Made by a program: the position numbers and the translations under genes. A DNA stretch of 24,525 nucleotides from an uncultured Eubacteriales bacterium (GTDB taxonomy: Bacteria > Bacillota > Clostridia > Christensenellales > Aristaeellaceae): assembly GCA_902782795.1 (NCBI GenBank), contig CACZOT010000196.1, positions 1 to 24,525 of the forward strand, given 5' to 3'. Below, piece after piece: positions 7,439 to 14,512 of this stretch (positions are counted from its first letter, which is position 1; each line of letters opens with the position of its first letter). The notes beneath the pieces were generated by a model, which made no database searches, was not told where the DNA came from, and saw only the letters and a list, made by a program, of their open reading frames with translations.

Positions 7439-8095
7439 ATGTTCGAAACGACCTGCGCGCGCATTCGCGAAAACCGCTTGATCGCGATCCTGCGCAAAGT
7501 GCCCGCGGACAAGCTCGTGCCCGCTGCCCGGGCCATCTGCCGGGGCGGCGTGCGCGTCCTCGAGGTGACGCTGGACCACTCCCGGACGGACTGCGCCGCC
7601 GAGGCGGCCGCGGCCATCCGCACGCTGCGCGAGGCGCTGGGCGGGGAGGTCTCCGTCGGCGCGGGCACGGTGCTGACGCCGGAGGAGGTGGACGCCGTCG
7701 CCGACGCGGGCGCGGAGCTGATCGTCTCGCCGAACGTGAACGAGGCCGTCATCCTCCGCACGGTGGAGCGCGGGCTCGTCTCCTGCCCGGGCGCGCTCAC
7801 GCCCAGCGAGATCGTCTCGGCCTGGGAAAGCGGCGCGACGTTCGTGAAGGTCTTCCCGGCGGGCGTGATGGGAGCGAAATACATCAAGGATCTGCAAGGG
7901 CCTCTGGGGCATATCCCGCTGCTGGCCGTCGGAGGCGTTGGCGCGGAGAACGCCGCGGAGTACCTGCGCGCGGGCGTGCTGGGCATCGGCGCCGGGGGGA
8001 AACTCGTGGACGCTGGCCTCAGCCGCTCCTGCGATTGGGAGGCTCTCGAGGCCAACGCGCGCGCCGTCTGCGCCGCGCTCAGGCCGGAGGCATAG
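7439..8095 (+). CDS. eda: 2-keto-3-deoxy-6-phosphogluconate (KDPG) aldolase family protein
   Basis: The 218-residue protein is a class I aldolase of the KDPG/KHG family, which cleaves 2-keto-3-deoxy-6-phosphogluconate to pyruvate and glyceraldehyde 3-phosphate, or acts on related keto acids. The Schiff-base lysine is Lys137 in TFVKVFPAG. Glu42 in LEVTLDHS and Arg19 in AILRKV are in the expected places, and GAGTVLT (75-81) and AVGGV near the C-terminus form the phosphate-binding region. I chose ATG 7439 because GGGAGGG ends eight bases before it; a GTG at 7430 overlaps that site. The 96-base gap from the aminotransferase gene, without a clear promoter, leaves read-through possible. The gene ends with a strong terminator. 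No 2-keto-3-deoxygluconate kinase or dehydratase is nearby to fix the pathway. Confidence 0.93.
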   Translation: MFETTCARIRENRLIAILRKVPADKLVPAARAICRGGVRVLEVTLDHSRTDCAAEAAAAIRTLREALGGEVSVGAGTVLTPEEVDAVADAGAELIVSPNVNEAVILRTVERGLVSCPGALTPSEIVSAWESGATFVKVFPAGVMGAKYIKDLQGPLGHIPLLAVGGVGAENAAEYLRAGVLGIGAGGKLVDAGLSRSCDWEALEANARAVCAALRPEA

Positions 8096-8108
8096 GGTGG
8101 TTATGCGT

Positions 8109-8137
8109 GCCGGGGAGCTCCGCTCCCCGGCGTTTTT
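8109..8137 (+). terminator. Rho-independent terminator after the aldolase gene
   Basis: GCCGGGGAGC (8109-8118) and GCTCCCCGGC (8122-8131) form a perfect ten-pair stem with a TCC loop, followed by GTTTTT. It lies 13 bases after the stop codon. Confidence 0.9.
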
Positions 8138-8168
8138 CTTCCCCCGGCGCGGCCCGCGCAAACGGCTA

Positions 8169-8197
8169 TTGTGAAAAACGGGCCCTTCTGCTATAAT
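8169..8197 (+). promoter_or_regulatory. Sigma-A promoter for ychF
   Basis: TTGTGA (8169-8174) and a perfect TATAAT (8192-8197) are 17 bases apart, just downstream of the terminator and 75 bases before the ychF ATG. Confidence 0.8.
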
Positions 8198-8272
8198 ATT
8201 TTCGCGGTATCGGTCCTGTTTCCCGCGCGGGAAAAGGCCGGCGAGCCGGATTGTAAGGAGATGTGAGAACAT

Positions 8273-9364
8273 ATGAAACTCGGAGTGGTCGGCCTGCCGA
8301 ACGTCGGCAAGAGCACCCTCTTCAACGCCATCACCAACGCGGGCGCGCAGGCCGCGAACTACCCCTTCTGCACCATCGAGCCGAACGTGGGCATCGTGCC
8401 GGTGCCGGACGAGAGGCTGGATTTCCTCAGCGATATGTATTCTCCGGAAAAGTACACCCCCGCGGTCCTGGAATTCGTGGACATCGCGGGCCTTGTGCGC
8501 GGCGCGAGCCGGGGCGAGGGCCTGGGCAACAAATTCCTCTCGCACATCCGCGAGGTGGACGCCATCCTCCACGTGGTGCGCTGCTTTGACGACGAGAACA
8601 TCATCCACGTGGACGGCAGCGTGGACCCCGCGCGCGATATCGAGACCATCCGCACCGAGCTCATCCTCGCCGATATCGAGACGGTCGAGAAGCGCGCCGA
8701 GAAGGCCCTCAAAATGTGCAAAAACGGCGAACACAAGTTCGAGCAGGAATACGAGACGGCCAAGAAAGTGCTCGAGCACATGAACGCCGGGCAGCCCGCG
8801 CGCACCTGCCCCCTTACGGACGAGGAAAGGGAGATCGTGGAGCAGTGGTTCCTCCTCTCCGCCAAGCCCACCCTGTACGCCGCGAACATCGCCGAGAGCG
8901 ATATCGGCCAGCCGGAGGGGGAATACGTCCAGGCCGTGCGCCGCTGCGCCGAGGCGGAAAACAGCGAGGTGCTGGTCATCTCCGCGCAGATCGAGGAGGA
9001 GATCTCCCAGCTGCCGGATGACGAAAAGGCCATGTTCCTGGAAGATATGGGCATCACCGAATCCGGCGTCAGCCGCCTGGCCCGCCTGGGGTACGATCTG
9101 CTCGGCCTCATCAGCTTCCTCACCGCCGGTCCCAAGGAGGTCCGCGCCTGGACCATCACCCGGGGCACCAAGGCGCCCCAGGCCGCCGGCAAGATCCATT
9201 CCGATTTCGAGCGCGGCTTCATCCGCGCGGAGATCGTCTCCTTCGAGGACCTCAAGCGCGAGGGCAGCATCGCCGCCTGCAAGGAGAAGGGCCTCTACCG
9301 CTCCGAGGGCAAGGATTACGTCATGCAGGACGGCGACGTCACGCTGTTCCGCTTCAACGTCTGA
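8273..9364 (+). CDS. ychF: Redox-regulated ATPase/GTPase YchF (OLA1 family)
   Basis: YchF is a near-universal P-loop NTPase of the Obg superfamily that prefers ATP and associates with ribosomes; its exact role is unsettled. The 363-residue length is the family standard. It opens with the G1 loop GLPNVGKSTLFNAIT, then DIAGLVRGAS with GEGLGNKFLSHIREVDAI, the hallmark of the family. A coiled-coil stretch follows about residues 135-170, and the C-terminus is a TGS domain (GPKEVRAWTI through HSDFERGFIRAE to the final MQDGDVTLFRFNV). ATG 8273 follows TAAGGAG by twelve bases. The gene has its own promoter and terminator, so it appears to be monocistronic. Confidence 0.97.
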   Translation: MKLGVVGLPNVGKSTLFNAITNAGAQAANYPFCTIEPNVGIVPVPDERLDFLSDMYSPEKYTPAVLEFVDIAGLVRGASRGEGLGNKFLSHIREVDAILHVVRCFDDENIIHVDGSVDPARDIETIRTELILADIETVEKRAEKALKMCKNGEHKFEQEYETAKKVLEHMNAGQPARTCPLTDEEREIVEQWFLLSAKPTLYAANIAESDIGQPEGEYVQAVRRCAEAENSEVLVISAQIEEEISQLPDDEKAMFLEDMGITESGVSRLARLGYDLLGLISFLTAGPKEVRAWTITRGTKAPQAAGKIHSDFERGFIRAEIVSFEDLKREGSIAACKEKGLYRSEGKDYVMQDGDVTLFRFNV

Positions 9365-9374
9365 TTTTTGTCAA

Positions 9375-9407
9375 AAAGCGCCTCCGGTGGGAAACCGAAG
9401 GCGCTTT
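9375..9407. terminator. Hairpin terminator after ychF
   Basis: AAAGCGCCTCCGGT (9375-9388) pairs with ACCGAAGGCGCTTT (9394-9407) with one mismatch around a GGGAA loop. A-runs on the left and T-rich sequence on the right suit termination in the plus direction and possibly both. It starts 11 bases after the ychF stop. Confidence 0.8.
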
Positions 9408-9456
9408 CGTTCGTCTAAAAGGTAAATCCTGGTAAAGAGCAAGAGGAGGGGCTGTT

Positions 9457-10500
9457 ATGAAGAGAAGGTTTTCCTGGTTCCTGGCGCTGGTGCTGATCGC
9501 GGCGCTGATCGCTCCGACCGCCTCGTTCGCCAACAGCTACGACCTGGCCTACGGCGAGACGCCGCTGGGTTCGTCCAGCAAGAACAAGATCCACAACATC
9601 GAGCTGGCCGCCTCGGCCCTGAGCGGCTGGGTGGTCTCCACCGGGCAGACGTTCTCCTTCAACGCGGTCGTCGGCCCGCGCACGGAGGCCAACGGCTACC
9701 TCGTCGCGGAGAACGGCCGCAGCGCGAAGGTGCGCGGCGGCGGCGTGGCCCAGGTCGCCACGACGCTCTACCTCGCGGTGCGCCAGCTGGGCAGCGTCTC
9801 CATCACCGAGAAGCACACCTACGGCAAAAAGTTCTCCGACGGCTACGTCTCCGACGTCAACGACGCCATCCTCACCGATTACAACGCCGGCACCGATTTC
9901 TGCTTCAAGAACAACGGCGACGATTTCGAGATCTTCCTCTGGGCGGACGATACCAACGTCTGCTGCACCATCAGCCCCGTCTCCGGCGGCGGCAGCTATG
10001 AAGGCGGCGATGAAGACAGCTACACCATGATCGCCTACGCCTCCACCTGGGTCGGCGGGTACGACGCGCGCCGCTCCAATATCGAGCTGGCGGCCGACGC
10101 CGTCAACGGCTATTTCATCGGCTCCGGCTACGTCTTCTCCTTCAACGATGTCGTCGGCCCGCGCTCCAAGGAAGCCGGCTACAAGAGCGCCATCAACGGC
10201 CGCGGCGTCAAGGTCACCGGCGGCGGCGTGGCCCAGCTGGCCAGCACGATCTATCTCGCCGTCAAGGATCTGGACTTCGTCACCGTGACGGAAAAGCGCA
10301 CCTACGGCAAGAGCTACAACCAGAGTTACGTCGCCAGCGCCGACGACGCCATCGTCACCGATTACAGCGCCGGCACCGATTTCGCCTTCCGCAACGACGG
10401 CGCCAACGAGCTGGTTTTCTATACCTACGTGGACGATACCGGCTGGCTCGTCTGCGAGGTCTGGGAGGGCAGCGGCGACAGCTGGATGTGGTCCGAGTAG
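9457..10500 (+). CDS. Secreted protein with two tandem VanW-like domains
   Basis: The 347-residue product starts with a classic signal peptide (MKRR, a hydrophobic run to about residue 20, probable cleavage after ASFA at 25), so it is exported. The rest is an internal duplication. Unit 1 spans about residues 44-170 and unit 2 about 205-335. Each has FSFN-VVGPR, a GY segment, then GGGVAQ(V/L)A(T/S)T(L/I)YLAV, TEK-TYGK and DYxAGTDF-F. This is the VanW-family pattern, in which the corresponding block is usually GGG(I/V)CQVSSTLY. Here the cysteine is alanine in both units (positions 98 and 259). VanW was named from vancomycin-resistance clusters, but its biochemical role is unknown and most homologs have nothing to do with resistance. 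An AGGAGG site lies seven bases before ATG 9457. No anchor or peptidoglycan-binding domain is seen. Confidence 0.82.
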   Translation: MKRRFSWFLALVLIAALIAPTASFANSYDLAYGETPLGSSSKNKIHNIELAASALSGWVVSTGQTFSFNAVVGPRTEANGYLVAENGRSAKVRGGGVAQVATTLYLAVRQLGSVSITEKHTYGKKFSDGYVSDVNDAILTDYNAGTDFCFKNNGDDFEIFLWADDTNVCCTISPVSGGGSYEGGDEDSYTMIAYASTWVGGYDARRSNIELAADAVNGYFIGSGYVFSFNDVVGPRSKEAGYKSAINGRGVKVTGGGVAQLASTIYLAVKDLDFVTVTEKRTYGKSYNQSYVASADDAIVTDYSAGTDFAFRNDGANELVFYTYVDDTGWLVCEVWEGSGDSWMWSE

Positions 10501-10532
10501 ACCTGGGCTCCTGATCCGGGAAAGACGAAACG

Positions 10533-10574
10533 AAGGGCGCCGGCTTCCTTCCAAGGGAAGCCGGCGCCCTTTTT
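10533..10574. terminator. Bidirectional terminator between convergent genes
   Basis: A perfect 16-pair stem, AAGGGCGCCGGCTTCC (10533-10548) with GGAAGCCGGCGCCCTT (10556-10571), has a seven-base loop and is followed by TTTT. It sits between the VanW-type gene (plus) and the LCP gene (minus), which end toward each other. Confidence 0.9.
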
Positions 10575-10586
10575 CGCGCGCTAACG

Positions 10587-11504
10587 CTACTGCAGGAACG
10601 CCTCGAGCGCGCGGCGGTTGGCGGCCCAATCCGGGCGAATCGACCAGACGCCGTCGATAACGCCGCTGTCGAAGGTGCCGTCGGCGGGCAGGCGCATCTC
10701 GCGGACGTCCCCGCGAATGAGCGCGAACACGCCCAGCGCGGCCATGTGCGGCCAGCTAAGGTCCGTATCCGTCAGATCGAACGCCTGGCGGAAAAAACGC
10801 ACGAGCGTCACGGGGTTCCAGGTATGGCGGGCCTTCTCGAGCATGGCCTGGAGCACGCGGCGCTGGCGCGTGGTGCGCGCGTAATCGCTGCCGATGGAGC
10901 GGATGCGCGCGAAGGAGAGCGCCTGCGCGCCGGTGAGGCGCACCTTCTCTCCGTACGCGCCCAGGGGCGAGGTATCCACGCCGGTCTTCTCCAGGAGCCT
11001 GCGCGTCGCGGCGAGATTGGCGTTTGTCTCGGCCAGCTCCGCCTCGCTGACGTCCATCTCCACGCCGCCCAGGGTATCGATCAGCAGCGGGAACGCGCGC
11101 AGGCTGATCACCACGTGCCGCGAGATATGCGTCCCCAGGGCGGCGTTGACCGTCTCCACGGCCAGCTCCGCGCCGCCGGAGCGGTAGGCGGCGTTGATCT
11201 TGCCCCAGCCGTGGCCGGGGATCTCCACCCAGGTGTCGCGCAGGATCGAAGTCAAGCGCACCTGGCCCATGGGGCCGATGGAGGCGACGATCATCGCGTC
11301 CGAGCGCGAGGTGCCCTCCGCGTCGTAATCCACGCCCAGCAGGAGCACCTGCGTCCAGCCATGGTCCACGATCACCGTCCAACCCGCTGCCGCGATGGCC
11401 CAGATTACCACCACGCTGATCAGCAGCCGCACGAGCCGCCCGACGGGCCCGGGGCCGTCGTAGCGCGTGCGGCGGCGCTCCGGCCGCCTCTCCTCGTAAT
11501 ACAT
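10587..11504 (-). CDS. LytR-CpsA-Psr (LCP) family cell-wall ligase
   Basis: LCP enzymes transfer teichoic acids or other glycopolymers from lipid carriers to peptidoglycan on the outer face of the membrane. The 305-residue product has a basic, Arg-rich cytoplasmic tail, one membrane segment (about residues 24-45) and an extracellular LCP domain. Family landmarks are LLLGVDYDAEGTSRSDAMIV (54-73, with Asp59, Arg67, Asp69), SILRDTWVEIPGHG (86-99, with Arg89) and INAAYRSGG. These include the arginines and aspartates that hold the pyrophosphate lipid and magnesium. The start codon is the ATG whose complement is at 11502-11504, with a GGGAAGGG-type site upstream; the frame stays open further upstream but crosses the promoter. 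It faces away from mnmM and shares a 92-base intergenic region with it. Confidence 0.9.
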   Translation of the reverse strand: MYYEERRPERRRTRYDGPGPVGRLVRLLISVVVIWAIAAAGWTVIVDHGWTQVLLLGVDYDAEGTSRSDAMIVASIGPMGQVRLTSILRDTWVEIPGHGWGKINAAYRSGGAELAVETVNAALGTHISRHVVISLRAFPLLIDTLGGVEMDVSEAELAETNANLAATRRLLEKTGVDTSPLGAYGEKVRLTGAQALSFARIRSIGSDYARTTRQRRVLQAMLEKARHTWNPVTLVRFFRQAFDLTDTDLSWPHMAALGVFALIRGDVREMRLPADGTFDSGVIDGVWSIRPDWAANRRALEAFLQ

Positions 11505-11535
11505 GAAGGCCGTTCCCTTCCCTTCGTTTTTCGTG

Positions 11536-11559
11536 TATACTGTTGCGGGAACCAGTATA
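11536..11559. repeat. Inverted repeat in the LCP/mnmM divergent region
   Basis: TATACTG (11536-11542) and CAGTATA (11553-11559) are perfect inverted copies ten bases apart. The right arm overlaps the -10 element of the LCP promoter. This could be an operator, or simply two facing -10-like sequences. Confidence 0.45.
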
Positions 11560-11582
11560 ACACAGCTTTGCCGCATGTGCAA
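11554..11582 (-). promoter_or_regulatory. Sigma-A promoter for the LCP gene
   Basis: Read on the minus strand, TTGCAC (complement of 11577-11582) is followed after exactly 17 bases by TATACT (complement of 11554-11559), 50 bases before the LCP start codon. It overlaps the leader of mnmM on the other strand. I found no equally good promoter for mnmM. Confidence 0.75.
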
Positions 11583-11596
11583 AAAAGGAGCCGACA

Positions 11597-12190
11597 ATGC
11601 GCCAGATCGATATGGGCATCGCCCGCAAATGGGCCTATGAAATGCACGCGGCCCTCCTTGAGGAGGGCGATACCGCCGTGGACGCCACCATGGGCAACGG
11701 CCACGATACCGCCGCCCTCTGCCGCCTGGTGGGCGAGTCGGGCCGCGTCTGGGCTTTTGACGTGCAGCCCGAAGCCCTTGGTTCCACGCGGGCGCTGCTT
11801 GAGCGCGAGGGGCTCGAACGCCGCGCGGAGCTCATCCTCGCCGGGCATGAGCGCATGGCCCAGTACGTGCCCGGGGGCGTGCGGCTGGTGGTGTTCAACC
11901 TCGGCTGGCTGCCCGGCGTAGAACACGCCGTCACTACCCGCGCCGAGACCACCCTGGCCGCTGTGGACCAGGCCCTCGGCCTGCTGTGCCCGGGGGGATT
12001 GATGACCGTGTGCGTCTATCCCGGCCACGAGGAGGGGGCGCGCGAGCTGCGGGAGCTGCTCGATTGGGCCGCTGCGCTGGATCCCCTGCGTTACGACGCC
12101 ATCGTTCGCCGGTACCTGAACCAGCCCGCCGACCCGCCCGTGCTCATCGCCGTGCGCCGCGCCGAGCGAGCGCGCAAGGCGAGAAAGTAA
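11597..12190 (+). CDS. mnmM: YtqB/MnmM-family tRNA methyltransferase
   Basis: The 197-residue protein is an SAM-dependent methylase of the YtqB family. In Bacillus subtilis this enzyme (MnmM) methylates the 5-aminomethyl group of the wobble 2-thiouridine in tRNA, finishing the pathway that MnmE and MnmG start. The SAM-binding motif is DATMGNGHDT (29-38), followed by the acidic FD at 54-55 (strand 2), and the family signature NLGWLPG lies at 101-107. An LLCPGG segment precedes the later strands. AAGGAG lies six bases before ATG 11597. The gene is single, divergent from the LCP gene, and closed by a terminator. The presence of both mnmE and mnmM in one window is consistent but they are not adjacent. 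A less specific rRNA methylase annotation is common for the family. Confidence 0.88.
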   Translation: MRQIDMGIARKWAYEMHAALLEEGDTAVDATMGNGHDTAALCRLVGESGRVWAFDVQPEALGSTRALLEREGLERRAELILAGHERMAQYVPGGVRLVVFNLGWLPGVEHAVTTRAETTLAAVDQALGLLCPGGLMTVCVYPGHEEGARELRELLDWAAALDPLRYDAIVRRYLNQPADPPVLIAVRRAERARKARK

Positions 12191-12197
12191 AGCAACC

Positions 12198-12240
12198 GGC
12201 TCCGGGATCCGCTGGAGAGGATCCCGGAGCCAGTTTTTTT
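12198..12240. terminator. Terminator between mnmM and the beta-helix gene
   Basis: GGCTCCGGGATCC (12198-12210) and GGATCCCGGAGCC (12219-12231) form a perfect 13-pair stem, extended by three pairs past a mismatch, then seven T residues. It ends mnmM on the plus strand and lies just after the convergent minus-strand gene. Confidence 0.9.
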
Positions 12241-12246
12241 CTGGAT

Positions 12247-14076
12247 TTACCCGCGGCCGCGATGACCGCCCGGGCCGCCTTGGCCGGGCATGCCGCCGCC
12301 GAAATCGCCCTGGCCGCCGTTCGGACCGCCCTGGTCGCCGGATTGGCCTTCCTGGCCCTCCTGAGCGCCAGGCATCCCGGGCATGCCGCCCTGCCCCTCC
12401 TGCTGACCGCCGAAGCCGCCCTGCCGGCCGCCCATCCCGCCGCCGAAGCCGCCCATTCCGCTGCGGCCGCCCATGCCCATGCCGGAGCCGGTGATGGTGG
12501 AAGAGAGGGTCACGCTGGTCTGAGAGGAGCCGCAGGAGACGGTGTAGGTCTCGCCGACGGCGAGATCCGGGCTGCTGACGATCACGCAATCGAAGGCTTT
12601 GTCCACCGTGCCGGAAAGGACGACGCTGCCGCTCTCGTCGGTGACGATGATCTCGCCCGCCTGGCCGCTGAGGTTGACCAGGGCGGCCGCCTGGGTGGAG
12701 CCGGAGCCGAAATTCTCGGCCATGCCCGAAGCGCCTGCGGCGATGACGGAGCCGCCGGTGATGACGCCGCTGCCGTTGTAATCCAAGGCGGCGTTGCCGC
12801 TGTTGGTAGGGCCGGAGACCACGATCGTGCCGCCGGAGACGAGCAGGTCTCCGTTGGAATCGATGCCGTCGCCGGAGGCGTTGACGTACAGCGCGCCGCC
12901 GGAGATGACGATGGAGACGCCCTCCTGGCTGGCGAACATATCGTAGAAGCCGTAGCCGCTGGAATCCGCGCCGCCCGCGGCGTTGATGCCGTCGTCGGAG
13001 GCGGTCAGAGAGATCACGCCGCTGGAGATGCGCACGCACCGGCCCTCCAGGCCCTCGTAGCTGCGGGAAATGGCGATCTCTCCGCCGGAGATGGAGAGGG
13101 TATCGTTGGCGTGGACGCCGTCGTCGCCGGAGGAGAGAAGGAGGCTGCCGCCGAGGATGGAGACGTCCGCGTCGCTGTGGACGGCGTCGTCCGCGCTGTC
13201 GACGGAGACGCTGCCGCCGAGGATGGTCACGCCGCCCGTGGCCTTGATGCCCTTGGTGCTGGAGGACGAGCCCTCGCTGGCGCTAGACGCCTGGCGGCCG
13301 AAGCCCATCCTGCCCTGGGAGTGGCTGGCCGCGTTGGCCGCGCCGCCGCCCGCGGTGAGGGAGAAGGCGCCGTCGAAGATGACGATATAGCCCTTCTCGC
13401 TGTCCTCCTCGTTCTTGGCGCGGATGGCGTCCTTGCCGGAGACGATGGTGAAGGAGCCGCCGGCAAAGCGCACGCTGTCGTTGGCGTCGATACCGCGGGA
13501 GGCGGCCTCGATCACGTAGGCGCCGGAGGCGAATTTCACGTCGTCCTTGCCGACGATGCCGTGGCCGGCGGGGGAGGAGACGGTCAGAGAGCCGGAACCG
13601 TTGAAGACGATATCGTCCCGGGCGAAGACGGCGCCGTCGACGCCCTCCTCGCCGGCAAAAGCGCCGCCGTTGGCGAGGAAATTCTCCGTGCCCTCGGCGA
13701 GGGTGACGAACACCTTGTCGGCGTTTTCGACCAGGAGCGCGGCGGAATCGGCCGAGGTGACGCTGACGCCCGCGAGCACCAGCTGCACCTTCTCCTCGCT
13801 GTCCACGATGATGGAGCCGTCCGTCAGGGTGCCGCTGAGAAGGTAGACGCCTTCGGCGGTGATGGTGACCTTGCCGCCGTCGATCAGGACGGAACCGTCC
13901 TCGCAGGCGGCGCTGTCGCCGTTGAGCGTGATGGCGACGGCGTCGTCCCACGCGCCGGAGAGATCGCGCGCGGTGAAATACTCGGAGACGTCCGGCGCGC
14001 TTTCCTCCGCGGCGAAGGCCGGAAAGGCGAGCAGAAGGGCCAGGAACACGGCCAGGGTGCGAAACAGTGTTTTCAT
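12247..14076 (-). CDS. Secreted Cthe_2159-like carbohydrate-binding beta-helix protein
   Basis: The 609-residue product has a signal peptide (MKTLFRTLAVFLALLLAFPAFA, probable cleavage near residue 22) and then a long repetitive body. From about residue 45 to 450 it is built of short repeats of the type S-D-D-(A/G)-(V/I)-(H/N) followed by (I/L)-x-G-G-x-(I/L), as expected for rungs of a parallel beta-helix. Examples are ADDAVHSDADVSILGGS, GDDGVHANDTLSISGGE and SDDGINAAGG. This is the pattern of the Cthe_2159 domain, named for a Clostridium thermocellum protein that binds cellulose-like and acidic polysaccharides and calcium. The C-terminal 90 or so residues are a low-complexity Gly/Met/Gln/Pro tail (GMGG, GGFGGG, GMPG units). 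No sortase motif or membrane anchor is seen. AAAGGAGG precedes the start. It is divergent from the acyl-carrier operon. Confidence 0.85.
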   Translation of the reverse strand: MKTLFRTLAVFLALLLAFPAFAAEESAPDVSEYFTARDLSGAWDDAVAITLNGDSAACEDGSVLIDGGKVTITAEGVYLLSGTLTDGSIIVDSEEKVQLVLAGVSVTSADSAALLVENADKVFVTLAEGTENFLANGGAFAGEEGVDGAVFARDDIVFNGSGSLTVSSPAGHGIVGKDDVKFASGAYVIEAASRGIDANDSVRFAGGSFTIVSGKDAIRAKNEEDSEKGYIVIFDGAFSLTAGGGAANAASHSQGRMGFGRQASSASEGSSSSTKGIKATGGVTILGGSVSVDSADDAVHSDADVSILGGSLLLSSGDDGVHANDTLSISGGEIAISRSYEGLEGRCVRISSGVISLTASDDGINAAGGADSSGYGFYDMFASQEGVSIVISGGALYVNASGDGIDSNGDLLVSGGTIVVSGPTNSGNAALDYNGSGVITGGSVIAAGASGMAENFGSGSTQAAALVNLSGQAGEIIVTDESGSVVLSGTVDKAFDCVIVSSPDLAVGETYTVSCGSSQTSVTLSSTITGSGMGMGGRSGMGGFGGGMGGRQGGFGGQQEGQGGMPGMPGAQEGQEGQSGDQGGPNGGQGDFGGGMPGQGGPGGHRGRG

Positions 14077-14165
14077 GGATAAAGCCTCCTTTGGGGTGAT
14101 GGATGTTTTTTTCGGGCGGGGGAGGGGCGGTTTCCCTCCCGACGGACACAGGATACGCCCGGAGC

Positions 14166-14184
14166 CTTAAACGAAGTTTGAAAG
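14166..14184. promoter_or_regulatory. Possible operator in the beta-helix/acyl-carrier divergent region
   Basis: CTTAAAC GAA GTTTGAAAG is an imperfect dyad (CTT-AAAC against GTTT-GAAAG). It is an AT-rich island in a GC-rich 200-base gap between two divergent transcription units, 33 bases upstream of the -35 element of the plus-strand promoter. A role as a regulator site is a guess. Confidence 0.3.
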
Positions 14185-14216
14185 AGCACGGAAAATGTGT
14201 TCCGCGCCCGGGAGAC

Positions 14217-14245
14217 TTGCGCGGAGGGCGCGGCGCGAGTACAAT
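14217..14245 (+). promoter_or_regulatory. Sigma-A promoter for the acyl-carrier/MBOAT/SGNH operon
   Basis: TTGCGC (14217-14222) and TACAAT (14240-14245) are 17 bases apart, 31 bases before the GTG start of the acyl carrier gene. Confidence 0.7.
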
Positions 14246-14276
14246 AGACATATACGCTTACCTGGAGGGAACGCCC

Positions 14277-14510
14277 GTGGACGAGCTCATCGCCATTTTA
14301 CAGGATATCGACCCGGATGTGGACTATGAAACGGAAGAAAATCTCGTCGACGGCAAGGTGCTCGATTCGCTGAGCATCCTGCAGATGATCGGCGAGATCT
14401 GCGATACGTTCGATATCACGATCGGCCCAAAGTGGATGCGCAACGAGAACTTCAACAGCGCCAGGAAGATCTGGGCCATGATCCAGGCCATCCGGCAAGA
14501 GGAAGAATAG
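14277..14510 (+). CDS. Acyl carrier protein (DltC-like phosphopantetheine carrier)
   Basis: This 77-residue acidic protein has the acyl/peptidyl carrier fold. The phosphopantetheine attachment motif is DSL at residues 30-32 (Ser31), set in LVDGKVLDSLSILQMI, and the rest is helical and rich in Asp/Glu, as in DltC. The start is GTG 14277, eight bases after a GGAGG site; an upstream extension has no ribosome site and crosses the promoter. It is the first gene of a tight three-gene operon (two bases to the MBOAT gene). In dlt systems DltC carries activated D-alanine to DltB for export across the membrane. Whether this carrier bears D-alanine, acetate or another acyl group is not shown. The enzyme that would load it (DltA-like) is not in the window. 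Confidence 0.9.
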   Translation: MDELIAILQDIDPDVDYETEENLVDGKVLDSLSILQMIGEICDTFDITIGPKWMRNENFNSARKIWAMIQAIRQEEE

Positions 14511-14512
14511 GC

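Noticed and set aside
6122..9199. A 1025-codon open frame on the minus strand
   Set aside because: It spans the complement of the aminotransferase, aldolase and ychF genes and of two intergenic regions with a terminator and promoter on the other strand. The product is low-complexity and shows no domain.
9457..10500. Vancomycin resistance through the VanW-like protein
   Set aside because: VanW homologs are widespread outside resistance clusters, no vanA/H/X gene is present, and the protein is a different tandem form.
11505..11597. Extension of the LCP protein to an earlier start at 11597
   Set aside because: The added part crosses the -10 and -35 of the minus-strand promoter and the start of mnmM, and lacks a ribosome site. 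The ATG ending at 11504 is preceded by one.
11986..14082. A 698-codon plus-strand frame opposite the beta-helix gene
   Set aside because: It is Ala/Gly/Asp-rich shadow sequence of the repetitive minus-strand gene, which has a signal peptide, a ribosome site and a coherent repeat structure.
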